Shown in pieces: positions 1-11,164 of a stretch of 64,000 nucleotides of DNA. Under the pieces are notes generated by a model. The model was not told where the DNA came from. It ran no database searches and worked only from the letters and a program-made list of their open reading frames with translations. Every line of letters begins with the position of its first letter. The first letter of the stretch is position 1. Position numbers and translations under genes: made by a program. This DNA comes from Pseudeuparius sepicola (taxonomy: Eukaryota; Arthropoda; Insecta; Coleoptera; Anthribidae), in assembly GCA_963920635.1 (NCBI GenBank), contig OY987303.1, positions 19,942,175 through 20,006,174 of the forward strand, written 5' to 3'.

Positions 1-262
1 GACTCTTTAAAATAAGGGGACCCAGCATTTCACAGTCTATCACATAGGAAAAGTGAAGCCTTGAGGGGAAGTTTGTTTTCTATATATTCCAAGGAGACCA
101 CATAAGTCGGCTGGTACAAGGTTATGTTATATGTCATTGTCCAACTGCCATCAGGTTTTATGTGATAGATAGTACCATAGATTCTAAAGGAGGCAAAAAA
201 TTTCCCATCATAATTCACAATTTTTAAGTTTTCTAACTTTCTGATACTCAGATGTGACAATT
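1..262 (-). mobile_element. MITE fragment, same family as 53818-54161
   Basis: This stretch is a reverse-orientation copy of the element at 53818-54161, shown by long shared runs such as CCTTGAGGGGAAGTTTG and ACTTTTTAAGTTTTCTAACT-like text. Its terminal inverted repeat (CTCTTTAAAATAAGG then ACCCAGCAT) starts at the window edge, and the other end is lost after about 262. A 76-codon open frame on the minus strand (260 to 30) matches a frame in the other copy over about 50 residues and then diverges by frameshift. The match is as strong at third positions as elsewhere, so I read it as DNA-level repeat identity rather than a gene. Confidence 0.75.
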
Positions 263-1110
263 AAAAAATTTCAACTATACAATAAATTTGTTTCATTTGA
301 CAGTTGCCATATTCTGTTATTGTAGACACAACATTGTCAAGTCTAATTTTTAGAAATCATGGAAACCATTATTAATTTTTACTAGTGTTGCCGGACACTT
401 ATTTGTGACCAGACATAAATGTCCGAGCACGGACATTTTTGGACATGACACATTCAAAAATGCTCGAATGTGTCCAATAAATTTCAAAATATTTTAAATA
501 GAAGAAGAAGCGAAACTTAACCTGAAATTTTTTAAATTTTTCATAACAACACGTTTTGGAAGGGTTTCCCTCCATAAGATATCTGCTGTGTGTGTTTTTT
601 TTTCTTATTTCCTTTTATTAATGGGTAAAAGAAGTGGTATAATATGGAATTACTTCCAAAAAAGTCCAAAAAAACAATAAAACATATGGAATTTGCAAAT
701 TCTGCAAGAAGACTTATCTTAAACATGCTACACGCATGACGAAGCATATCAAAGTATGCACAAAGTGTCCTTTCGAAGTTTCGATGTTGCAAAAGGAGCT
801 GAGACGCTACGTCGGCGAGGACCCACTCCTACACGACCATTCGGCAATTTGCACATTCGGCAATTTGCTGCCATCCCCTTATTTCCACTTATATTATTGT
901 TACCTACGTGTTACGTGTATTTGGTGGATACAGTAGTGTGCAGTGGTGTTCTAGTCCGATAATTAGTGTGTGCATATCAAAAACATTTCATGTTTTGAGC
1001 CATCAGATAAACGATAAATACGGAGGTTAGGAAGTGAAAATGTGTTTTGTTGTATCAAAATGAGTGTTTTATTGTGGTTGTAGCGTCGATGGAATTCAAC
1101 GGTTGTAGCC
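263..1110. other. AT-rich noncoding stretch
   Basis: No gene is supported here. Around 390-470 there is a short cluster of GGACAT/TGTCCG words that can pair with each other, and the short frames near 736-962 overlap in several registers with no family signature. The stretch leads into the start of the THAP gene fragment. Confidence 0.4.
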
Positions 1111-2170
1111 ATGCCCGAGAAGTGTTGTGTCCCAAATTCGTCGATGGAGGAAGGAATCAATCGACGCTCAAATTGGAAAGGCAATTCCCTAACCGGGCCA
1201 AAGCCAAAAGTGTCCGTTTTTGCCTTTCATAAGGATCCAGTTTTGAGGGCAAAATGGGTGCAAGCCATAAAAAGTGCTGACTTTGTACTCAAGAAACATT
1301 CTAAGGTATGTTATAATATGTTACATTTTTTATATATTTTTCATAAAGCTTCGGGGTTATTGTAGGTCTGTGAACAACACTTTTTAACACAAAACATTGA
1401 AAGGGAGACTACGTGTGTTCGTCGATGGTCCTCAATCAACGGTGTGTTGTAGAATCGACTGGTAAAACTTTACGTGCACCTTTAAAAATTCCACGTTTAG
1501 CTAAAGATTTTAAATTTTCATGGCAAGTTAATTTTATTATATTTTTACAAAAAATAATTACTTATTTAGGTGCAATACCTTGTAAGTTACCAGGTTGCCC
1601 AAGTTATTTGTCCAAATCGAGCACGACTCGTCAGGGCCGTAGCCAGACCGAAAGGGCCACATTATGTCTATAATTTTTGCAAACATTTTCTCGCCCGTGT
1701 AGCAGATATAGGTAAATTGAAATTGGTTGGAAGGTGGGGCAATACAGATTATTGGTTTTTAAGCCGGCAATAAAAAGAGCACTTAGAGGTGTCTGCTCAC
1801 TAAAATGCGACGCAGGCATTTTTTTTTTGAAAAGTTAAGTACAAATTCAGTTTAAATGACGTATAATAAATTAAAAAATCATCATGATGTACTTATTCCT
1901 CGTTTTTTTTCCTCAATGGAGCAGCGCCTTATCTTCGGCTTTGGTGAGGTGACCGGTCAACTTGTCGCTAAGGCAGGGCAAACATTCGCCCTGCCTGCCC
2001 CCCCTGGGTACGGCCCTGAGTCGTAGGGAAGGTCCCGAATCAAAAAAACAATAAATTGAACTTGGACAGGTTGAAAGCGTTGAGAGTTGTGAAGCTTACA
2101 AGTCTGCAAAATCGTATTCAAACATTGAGGAAGCGTATTCAAAAATTTGTGATATTGCCGAATGGGATAG
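1111..2170 (+). pseudogene. THAP-domain (P-element-like) gene fragment, broken
   Basis: The sequence shows a C2CH zinc-finger THAP domain. ATG at 1111 opens MPEKCCVPN, followed by KVSVFAFHKDPVLRAKWVQ, and after a GT-AG intron (1306-1365, 60 bp) the reading resumes as VCEQHFLTQNIERET, supplying the second Cys and the His. THAP domains are DNA-binding modules of P-element transposases and of host genes derived from them. The next segment (TGKTLRAPLKIPRL, about 1455-1500) is in another frame, and GCPSYLSKSSTTR (about 1590-1630) follows after a 43-bp AT-rich insert. A Lys/Leu-rich helix (LQNRIQTLRKRIQKF, about 2100-2145) follows the MITE at 1632-2018. Frame changes, stops and the insertion show the copy is dead. 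It could be a decayed transposon or a dead domesticated gene. Confidence 0.75.
1632..2018. mobile_element. hAT-like MITE inserted in the THAP fragment
   Basis: The ends are CAGGGCCGTAGCC at 1632 and, in reverse, CAGGGCCGTACCCAGGGGGG ending at 2018. These CAGGG terminal repeats followed by a G-run are typical of nonautonomous hAT elements. Flanks read GACTCGT on the left and GAGTCGT on the right, a slightly imperfect 7-bp duplication offset by one base from the expected position. The 387-bp interior has no transposase. THAP-gene coding text resumes immediately after it, so insertion came after that gene existed. Confidence 0.65.
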
Positions 2171-2374
2171 TCGCTGGTTGAAGGCGAAAGAAAGCGAAGG
2201 AAGGGGAACATGTAGAGTAGTCACTGAAATGTTTATTCTCATAATAATTTTTGTTGTTGTGATATTTTTATTGTTGAATTATCATTTATTAAATAACTCT
2301 TAAATTGTTGCTGTATTAAAACATTTTTGTGTTCCACAGATTAGTTGCTATGATATGTTTGAAATTGTAGTAGT
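2171..2374. other. Short noncoding gap
   Basis: AT-rich sequence between the THAP fragment and the mariner-type MITE. No feature recognised. Confidence 0.4.
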
Positions 2375-2862
2375 ATTTTACCTGGACACAAAAAAACGAC
2401 AAACTTTGCAGAAGTTTCAGTTATTAAGTGCTTTTAAGATGCTAGTTGAACGTAAATAAAAATAGTTGGTATCGTAATATCATGCTCGAAGATGTGCCTC
2501 AAAATACAGAGCTAATATTATTTATTTATTATACAAGCGTGGTAAATAAAAAATGCGAAAGTGTGATTTTTCTTCTTCTTTTGAGTAGGTGGCTGTGAAT
2601 TCATATTTGACATTGTCTTGGGATTCCAAACAACTTTTGTTAGTGCCATACTGCTGTAGTTTTAAAAATAAGGGTACTTTATTTACTCTTGAGGAATTTT
2701 CATATTTTTCAACCTTCCCTGTATACAAATAGAAATTTTAAAATTTTTACGGGTGGATTTTGAGTTTAAGCACAAGCATCAACTTTTATCAAGAATAATT
2801 TGTTTTGACAAACTTCAAATAAAGAAAATTCCCATTTGTGCCCAACTTTCTGGCAGGCACTG
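2375..2862 (+). mobile_element. Mariner-type MITE, copy A (left end eroded)
   Basis: The right half aligns along its length with the intact copy at 48777-49254 (shared words TTCCAAACAACTTTTGT, AAATAAGGGTACTTTA, CAACTTTTATCAAGAATAA). It ends with CCCAACTTTCTGGCAGGCACTG at 2841-2862, followed by TA. The expected left terminal repeat near 2375-2390 is reduced to GGACACAAAAAA. No transposase frame is present. Confidence 0.7.
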
Positions 2863-5068
2863 TATACAGGGGTAACTGAACTGATGGTCAAAAATGAAAC
2901 CATATATTATTTTTGGAGTCAAAATGAGGGCACTACTTCATATATTTTTTTCTCTTACGGGCCATAGTTTTTTTTATACAGAGCGTAGAAGTTTAGAGAA
3001 AAATACTCGTATTTTTTAGTATGTCTAGAATTATACGAGATATTTTCTTCAAACTTGGCGTGTCACATGATCGGATGAGACACAAGACGTCAAACTTAAG
3101 GTTGAAATGAAACTTCTGAGGCCCCCAGTTGCAGAGATACAGGGTGTTATTAGAATTAATTACTTCAGAAAAATATGAATACCCTGTATAATAACATTTT
3201 TTAAATTTGTTTTGAGTGGTGACTCCAATGTTTAACAAAAAGTATCTCTTAGTATTTATTTATATTCGCAGCCGTTTCTTAATTATTTTCAAAGAACGAC
3301 AATGCTGCAATAAACAAGTCATTCTAAGAATAAATCTAGTAATATGTGGATGTTAATTAAACTTGGCATTATTTGATTCATTTAGCTGTCAACTTTGCAC
3401 ATTAGTATCAATATTTTGAATAAAAAAGGAATCACCGAAATCAGTTCAATATGCCGAGTAACATATGGTAAAAAAAATTCGCTTGCCCTTCTCGTTTTTA
3501 AAATACTTAATGCGAAAAAACTGAAAATTGTCGTTTTTGTTTTTATTTTTTAAACGAAAACGGATCGGGCTGGACAATTCTAAGTTAAACATTATTAAGG
3601 CCCTTTTTTACAAGGAATCTAAATTTGACCTAGCTTTTTTCTCGCCTCCCTGGACAAAGATATGACGATCAACTTTTATTTTTCTTATGGGCGCCATATT
3701 GGATTTTTACATTTTTGAAAAGACGATTTTTTTCTGGTTAAAATGATATGTCACACAATATGCTTTACTTTGTTTTTCTTGCCGTAATAACAAATTAATC
3801 GTTTTTGCATAGAGTGCCTTGGAAACGTAAGCCCCATAATGTTTGACGTTTTTGCATAGAGTGCCTTGGAAACATAAGCCTAATTACCCATTGTTGCGAA
3901 GTGTGCTTTGGAATATTGTTTAACGGTTCAGTAAAAATTCAGTTAATGTTAAATTTATTGATTAAATAAATCATAAACGTAGGTACCACGTCATTTGCCA
4001 TATAACACATTAACACTAAAAAAAAGTCACACTGGAAACGCAAGAACAACAAAAACCTAGACGAGTAGACAATCCTATTTTACCACAAATGTTCAATTTG
4101 TCCTTCCTCAAGGCACAATCCTTAAATTGTTTATGGCTCGTCAAATATCCCTTCCTCATCATTTATATTTGAGGAATAATAAATTTGAATCATGTCACTC
4201 GAAATACGGTCACCCTGTATATGAATATTATAACTCCATTATAAAATGATTATTTTAAAAAGACTCGAGAAATTTGTCATTAACAATTAATAACGTTACT
4301 CGCTACTTTAAAAAAAACCGCCTCCATAGGCAAAGAGGGGGGCGGGGCCGCTGCCGGGCGACTCGAATCGAACGCTGGAATACAAAATCTAAAATAATAA
4401 TCATCTTCCAGCCGTCGATGCGATGACTCATTCGTACCAGCACAAAAACGCAAACGGCCAAGGTCAAATCAACAGATTTGGGAAGCCGCGAAGCGCGCCA
4501 TCTGCCGAATAGAAGTTCGTTTTGGGAAGCCGCATTGTAAGTGCGCAGTGCGCCATCTACCAGACAGAACCTCGGTGTGGGAAGCCCCGTTTCCCCCACT
4601 GTGCCGAGAAGTAGGTATTCGACGGTGGCTCCATCTTCTTCCGAGCAGTATTGGGTCAGTCGCTATTTTGCATTAGGAAGCTAATCTTTTCCTTCCTCCA
4701 TCGACGGTTACAGGCTGTATTCGAGGTAATGCAGTGGCGTAGAGCGTACGTTTTTTTGCAGTGTATAATATCTACCGTTCTATGAATATTGTCATGTTAT
4801 CCTGGCGAAGAATGTAAACAAACATAAACTGATCTTAAATGGCGTTATCAGTAGAAATATTTTTGATTTGTACCTTGCACCTGTTCCCTAAAACCGTCAA
4901 TGTCAGTAAGTATTCGATTGGCAGAAAAAACATTACATAAATCGTTTGAAATGACCTAAAACCGGTTTTGTAATAGATATTATATAAACCATAAATCCCA
5001 AATGTTTATCAATCTTCTTTCATCCCTTAGATAGTGTTGGGATGTTTTACTGAATTTTTTCAACTTTA
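2863..5068. other. Noncoding repeat-rich stretch
   Basis: No gene is supported. A short hairpin with TACAGGGTG/ACCCTGTAT ends spans about 3137-3196. A unit of about 48 bp beginning GTTTTTGCATAGAGTGCC is tandemly duplicated at about 3798-3885. A locally GC-rich segment (4310-4610) contains two diverged copies of GGAAGCCGC...GCGCCATCT spaced about 60 bp apart and carries an open minus-strand frame (4599-4303) without any family signature. Confidence 0.45.
3798..3885. repeat. Tandem duplication, two units
   Basis: GTTTTTGCATAGAGTGCCTT followed by GGAAACGTAAGCC is repeated about 48 bp later as the same 20-mer followed by GGAAACATAAGCC. Only two units exist. Confidence 0.8.
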
Positions 5069-7351
5069 GGCCAGGGTAAATAATTTTTGAGAACAAAAAA
5101 AATCTAGAACAGCATGACACCCATTGGAAAAGGAAGAAAATATAGCAAAAAGAACAGAAAAAATAATTTAAGGGCGATTTGAGGTACGGAAGTTGTAGTG
5201 GGTGATCTTTTAGTGGTGGAAAACGGTTTATCATGATTTTCGGCAAAACTGCAACTCCTATCGAAAAAAGTTGAATGGCAAAGTTGTAGGCAATAAAAGA
5301 TCTACAACTATTGTATTTACACTTTTTTCACATAACCTCAAAATATCCGCGAAAAATCGAAATAACCGATTTTTTGGTTTTTAATTTTTATCTCCCACAA
5401 AAAAAAATTCCACAAAATTTGGTGAAAACTTACCTTCTTATGTCCCGAATACGCTGTAATTTTTTCGAAAAAAAATATTAATTTTTACCCCTTTTTTTAT
5501 TTTAAACCGAAAAAGTAACCCCATTTTCAATCGAAAATGCCCACGTCAAAAAAGCTGCTTTTTAAAAAAAAGTCGGTTCGCTTTTTGTTCGTTGAAACCT
5601 CTACTTTCTGATGATGTAAAAAATATATACATCACTATGGAAAATTTTCTCAGAAAATGCAAAAAACAAAAAACTCGACTTCGAAAAAAATTTTTAATCA
5701 TTGTTTAAAATTTTGCGCTATTTATTAAAATTTACACTTTAATTAGGTACTTGAACAATTTAAGATTCCATTTTATATTGATAAAGCAAGAAATTGCAAA
5801 TCGATATACACTGTGTCCCGGATAAGAATAAACAGCATGGGGATCTTGCAAACGGTGAGAGATAGAACAACGGTTAAATGGGGGAAAGTTACGAAATTTT
5901 GAGGTAAATAAAATGGTACAAACAGATTTCTAATATCTCTTTTCGTTTTTGAGTTATTTTGAAAAAAGTGAAATTTTGCATTTTCGATTTTATTTAAGTT
6001 GTTATTACAGATAGGAAAAAAAACACTTTCTTATGTCACTTCCTAACAGGCTTCAAGATGGCGTTTTTAGATTTGTTCTACAACATTTCGTTTTTTGAGA
6101 AACCGTCTTCAACTAAATTTTTTTAAAGGCGGACCTGGATTTTTTTTTGCAGATTTTGAAAACGCCTTTTATTCCAAGTACCATGATGTATGACACGAAA
6201 TATTTTTAAAATGTTTTGAAACAATTATACTGAAAATTTCTTTTTTCCATTTAAATACAGAAGTGAGTGGAAAAAAAGGAATTTTCAGAACAATTAGCTC
6301 AAAACATTTTAAAAATATTTCGTGTCATACATCATGGTATATGGAATGAAAAGTATTTTCAAAATCTGCAAAAAAATCCAGGTCTGTATTTAAAAAAATC
6401 AAGTTGAATGGTTGATGGTTTCTCAAAAAAATAAATGTTGTAGAACAAATCTAAAAACGCCATCTTAAAGTCCGTTAAAAAGTGACATAAGAAAGTGTTT
6501 TTCTTTTTTCCTATCTGTAATAACAACTTCAGAAAGAAATAAAATCGAAAATGCAAAATTTCACTTTTTTCAAAATAACGAAAAGAGATATTAGATATCT
6601 GTTTGTACCATTTTATTGACCTCAAAATTTCGTAACTTTTTCCCCATTTAACCGTTGTTCTATCTCTTACCATTTGCAAGTGTAAATTTCAATAAATAGC
6701 GCAAAATTTTAAACAATGATTACAATTGTGGAGTTTTTTGTTTTTTGCATTTTTTGAGAAAATTTTCCAAGGCATGATGTATATATTTTTTACACCATCA
6801 GAAAGTAGAGGTTTCAACGAACAAAAAGCGAACCGAATTTTTTTAAAAAGCAGCTTTTTTGTCGTGGGCAATTTCGATTGAAAATGAGGTTAATTTTTCG
6901 GTTTAAAATCAAAAAAGAGGTAAAAATAAATATTTTGATACGAAAAAATTACAGCGTATTCGGGACATAAGAAGGTAAGTTTCCACCAAATTTTGTGGAA
7001 TTTTTTTTTGTGGGAGATAAAAATTAAAAACCAAAAAATCGGTTATTTCGATTTTTCGCGGATATTTTGAGGTTATGTGAAAAAAGTGTAAATACAATAG
7101 TTGTAGATCTTTTTATTGCCTACAACTTTGCCATTCAACTTTTTTCGATAGGAGTTGCAGTTTTGCCGAAAATCATGATAAACCGTTTTTCACCACTAAA
7201 AGATCACCCACTACAACTTCCGTACCTCAAATCGCCCTTAAATTATTTTTTCTGTTCTTTTTGCTATATTTTCTTCCTTTTCCAATGGGTTTCATACTGT
7301 TCTAATTTTTTTCACTTTTTGCCATTTTCAAAGGCTTAGGCCCTGGCCTAC
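5069..7351. repeat. Long inverted repeat (about 2.3 kb palindrome)
   Basis: The left arm (about 5069-6246) and right arm (about 6271-7351) are reverse complements over roughly 1.1 kb. Matching marks include TAGGCCAGGG/CCCTGGCCTA at the outer ends, AACGGTTTATCATGATTTT against AAAATCATGATAAACCGTTT, and CCATGATGTATGACACGAAA against its complement flanking a loop of about 24 bp near 6258. The left arm has about 100 bp extra near 5740-5850 that contains an ACTGTGTCCCGG sequence. Open frames inside the arms are mirror images of each other and encode nothing recognisable. No coding remnant was found, so its origin (foldback DNA element or inverted duplication) is inferred. Confidence 0.9.
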
Positions 7352-7925
7352 TTGTCTGGATACGGTATAAACAAATTTAATGACTGTGTGTAACACATCT
7401 GTAAAAAGTTGTTTGAAATATTTTTGAGACTACCTATTACTAAACTTAACAAGATTATAAAGATATTATTTTCAAAGAGACAGGGAGCAATATTTCGCTT
7501 TTATTAGTTACACGTCTTTATTCATTTCACATGCCTGATTTTTTCCTTGCCTCAACAAATATTTTTATTTATTCTTACCGAACTAATTTTCCTAATTTAA
7601 GAAAATGGCCTACTGCTTGACAAATTTTACATACCCAACTTATATAAATATATAAATAAATTAGAAAATATGCCCTACTATACTCCTCTGTATTTGGGAA
7701 TTGATTTTCCTGAATACATTTCTGATTTCTATTTCCCCATATGGCGTCAAGGTCATTGAATTTCCGGATGTTTTCTCAAGAGTAAGTTAAATTGCTGGTT
7801 GTTTTATATGCTCTGGTCTTGTCATCAGACACTTGTCTATGGTATGGAGGGTAGAGTAAGGAGTACCATATCTGTGTTTTGAAATTGTCCGTCAAAACCA
7901 TTAAATTAGGATGGCGCTGCTGTTG
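7352..7925. other. Noncoding stretch
   Basis: AT-rich sequence with no recognised gene or repeat. Confidence 0.4.
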
Positions 7926-8204
7926 CCACCGGGTTACGGAGCGCTATAAGAAGGAGATAAATCGCAATGTCAACCTAATGGGCCTGAAATCGGACTTGTA
8001 AGTGAGCTTTTTGTAAACACCGCTAGAGGCGCACGTGTTCTAACCGAGTCTAAAAATGTACGGAATAGCGCTTTAAAACAAAAATGATTTTCAATGAATT
8101 ATTAATTAATTCAATGTTTGTATATGTGTATATTGGGTGGTGCATGGATTATATCAAGTATATTTTGAAATATTCCTGACGGCTCTGAAATAAATAAAAA
8201 TCGA

Positions 8205-8250
8205 TTGGCTATATCAATGAATAAGGGGTTCTTTATTCATAGGGCTATAT
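8205..8250. mobile_element. TIR-only relic of the 21104-21406 MITE family
   Basis: CAATGAATAAGGGGTTCTTT then ATTCATA (8214-8240) is the left terminal repeat of the MITE at 21104 fused to its right terminal repeat with the whole interior gone. It is flanked by TGGCTATAT on the left and GGGCTATAT on the right (8 of 9 identical), the same 9-bp duplication length as the full element. It sits inside the P-element-like relic. Confidence 0.7.
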
Positions 8251-8599
8251 GGCTATCCCACAACGGAGCTGAATAAACTATCGCAAAAATTAACTTGGTG
8301 AATTATTAAAAAATTAACTTACGTTGAGATTTCTGGGCATATGATCAAGTTGGGAAATAAAGCCATTTCTTTGGACATAAACAATTATTATTATTAATTA
8401 TTCGCTCTCTATTTTCCTGGAGTATTTGGGAAATATAGCTTTTGTGAAGTATCGAATTAAAATAGATCTTTGTTTATTTAATAATAAAAAACAAGGTGTG
8501 AAAATGTATTTTATTAGTGAAATTTTACAAATATTTGTAACAATAATAAATTAGCCTAGATTAAATATTTTAAAGTAAATTACAATTTTGACTGTTGTC

Positions 8600-9198
8600 T
8601 CAATTCACTCGTTTTTTCTTTTTTATCTTTATCGATGATATTCTTCCTTTACTTAAAAAGCATGACAAAGATTGCACCCATGAACCTCTGAATGGTTGAA
8701 ACATCATTACTAAGGCATGATCTCCCTTTTCATTCAGATCAAATCAGTAAAACCATTAATTTTTAATGTTTTACTATCAAATGCCAATGTTTCATTCAAT
8801 TTCATCTCGCCTATAAGAAGTTTACCTACGATAAGGAAAAATAATAATAAAGAAAAATAATCTGCTAGATGTATAAATACCCCTTTTTTCCTCTGATTTC
8901 ATACCGGACGAGTTTTTTCGAAGAAGTTCGAATGTTGATATAACACCCACTCATTCTTCTAATATATTTACTTAAAGTTACACAACAAGGAAGTGGTAGG
9001 AGTTTTTGTTTTCGCAAATGCTCGTATGTATAGCTCTTCCTTTAATTCTTATTTGAAGACACTCATAAATCCATGGCAGTGTATAACGCTGATTTTTGGG
9101 TTGGTTACTTTTGAAGCAGCAAAACACATTCTAACTGCTTCTTGTTGAGAGCTTGGTAGTTCTGATATAATCTGCTCTAAAGACCCAGAGGTCAACAT
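8600..9198 (-). pseudogene. P-element-like (THAP9-type) transposase remnant
   Basis: Read on the minus strand, three broken frames follow one another in the order expected for P-element-like transposases. The first, 9198 to 9049, contains LEQIISELPSSQQEAVRMCF. The second, 9041 to 8865, contains YEHLRKQKLLPLP and TLSKYIRRMSGC, the helical region before the catalytic core. The third runs from about 8826 to 8600 and reads LLIGEMKLNETLAF, then after a 1-nt frame change GDHALVMMFQPFRGSWVQ and CFLSKG, the start of the RNase H-like domain. In related proteins the position I read as Gly in LLIGEMKL is normally the catalytic Asp, so the copy looks inactive even apart from its frameshifts. I translated these segments by hand; the family call rests on motif order and spacing. 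Confidence 0.75.
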
Positions 9199-9597
9199 GG
9201 CACTTTTTTTGCATTGCTCTACCTAACTTATAAGTTTAGCAATCTGAAAGTGGAAATGAAAAATAAAATGGAAACCAAAATTTGATATTTTACCTTCTGT
9301 TTAAATCTCAAATTTTTTCGAGTAACACAACGAAGACGTAGGTTATATCTGTATTTCCTTTCATATCACTCATTTTTATAAAAATGTTAGCAAAATACGC
9401 GAAAAATCCACTGAATTTAATATAAAAATAGCACAAATTTGTGGAACTTCACAAAAAACGTCAATCAAATAGCGCCGCGAACGACTGACGCGCCACCGAC
9501 GTCGAAAACTTGAACTGCAATAAAAGTAAGGCTGGAAATTTTGAAAAAGTGCTGTATCGATATATCTCCTTCTTATAGCACTCCGTACACCGGGTAC

Positions 9598-9909
9598 CAA
9601 TTTAAAAAAAGCGGCAAAAGTTGGTAGTGACATTAGACAAGGAAAGGTTAACATGCGCCTTCTATATAAAGGCGCCTTTTTCAAAGCATCATGTAAATAA
9701 TATTTTTAAATGATAATAAAATTAATACATATCTAAAAATTAGTTTGATAGATGGTTAGTTAATAAATTAGATATTTTTCCGAACTATGCTACTTTCTAC
9801 TCTAAGTTCTGGTCATACGTCATACCCGGTGAGAACACGAGCGCCATTCTGGAGACTTCCTGAACCCTTATTTAATGCTTGTAGACGTCAGTTTTTAAGA
9901 TGGCCCTCC
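9598..9909. other. Noncoding gap
   Basis: About 310 bp between two transposon relics. No feature recognised. Confidence 0.4.
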
Positions 9910-10424
9910 TTACCTCTTAGGGTTGTCACCTTTTTGCAAAGTGAAAAAAGTATAATGTCCAAAAATTCTTCTAGAAATTTTCTTACAAATTAATTTATAA
10001 CAAAACATTTAAAATTATAAATTTTGTCAAAATTTTAAGTATTATAATGAAATCACGAAAGTGGGCAAAAATTGGGTTACATTTTCATTCCCCTTAGTCA
10101 ATAACACATTCTCTATTCTCTGAACATCTAGGTTGGATAGATCTTTGATAATAACAATATAATAAAATGGGCTTAGGTACCACCAGTAATCCAGTAAAGT
10201 CGGCAACGATGATAAAAACGATAATCGAGGAGTCAGGTCACCAGGAGCTAGTAGAGCATATGCCGCTTTCCGAACTCGAACGTCTCGAACTACCGACCCC
10301 GTCATCCCTAAGGTTATTAAAAAGGACATTTTAGGGCTAAAAAAAAACACAATCACAAAGACAATTTGTTTGGAAAAAGAACTGTCCTTTTCAAAAAAGG
10401 ACAGGTGGCAACCCTATTACCTCT
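9910..10424. mobile_element. hAT MITE with perfect 8-bp target duplication
   Basis: A 499-bp element (9918-10416) begins TAGGGTTGTCACCT and ends, in reverse, TAGGGTTGCCACCT. It is flanked by the identical 8-mer TTACCTCT at 9910-9917 and 10417-10424. TAGGGTTGCCA-type termini with 8-bp duplications are characteristic of hAT elements. The interior encodes no recognisable transposase; the minus-strand frame across 10356-10042 has no family signature. Confidence 0.9.
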
Positions 10425-11164
10425 GCCATCCGCATAGTCTAAGGGCACGGTGTATTACACGACTCTTGTAAAGTTTGTTTTACGAGGGGGGTGAGAAACA
10501 GAAACCACAAGAAGTATCTATAATAACAAAAGAAATGTAATATATTATGGAGAACGGACCTCTTCAATTAGGAGGTCCGTTATGCAGTAAATTAACTCTT
10601 CTGCTGCAGTCGTCATAGTATCTTTGGTTGCCTGTCCCACCTAACGTAAAATCAGTGGCGTACACAATACTTATAAAATGAAAAACTTCTCATTTCAAAT
10701 AAATTTATTTACACACAATATAAAAATCATTTTTCTGTTAAATAAGTTATAATACATACCAAAATTATGCTTATATTACACCATATAAAGTACAATCTTA
10801 AGATCACATACACAAAAATTTAAAATCATACAATTTGAAATAGGTACTTTTCTCTCAAATATTTGGATATGTCTACATATATTTTTGCAAATGAAAATTG
10901 TAACAACTATGTATAACTTTGTTTTTTTTTCTGTACAAATGAAGTTGAATCGAGATCACATTCAAATTGTTTTCATACAACAAAAACTTGTTAACCTACT
11001 ACTGTGTCAAGTATAATTATTACTAAACAAATTCTCGTATTATATTTTAAACTAAAATAATTATTACAGCAATGTGTTTTTCATTTGTTTTACTGTTAAT
11101 TTGTGAAGCTATATATTATCATACAACATAAAAGTACTTAATATCGAATGGAGAAATAGTTATG
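10425..11164. other. AT-rich noncoding stretch
   Basis: No gene. The only structure noted is a short hairpin at about 10553-10581 (AACGGACCTC, 8-nt loop, GAGGTCCGTT). Confidence 0.45.

Larger units (their letters stand above)
7926..9597 (-). mobile_element. P-element-like transposon relic with TIRs
   Basis: Terminal inverted repeats of about 36 bp face each other. ACGGAGCGCTATAAGAAGGA at 7936-7955 (extended by GATAAATCG) matches, in reverse, CGATATATCTCCTTCTTATA then GCACTCCGTACACCGG at about 9559-9594. Between them, on the minus strand, lie the broken frames of a THAP-type transposase. No clean 8-bp target duplication was found at the ends, so the exact limits are approximate. Confidence 0.7.

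Noticed and set aside
7067..7339. Hydrophobic plus-strand frame matching a minus-strand frame at 4980-5246
   Set aside because: Again the two arms of one inverted repeat translated on opposite strands; no gene evidence.
10553..10581. Short GC-rich hairpin resembling a rho-independent terminator
   Set aside because: The window is an insect nuclear genome; the hairpin has no associated gene and no T-tract context that matters there.
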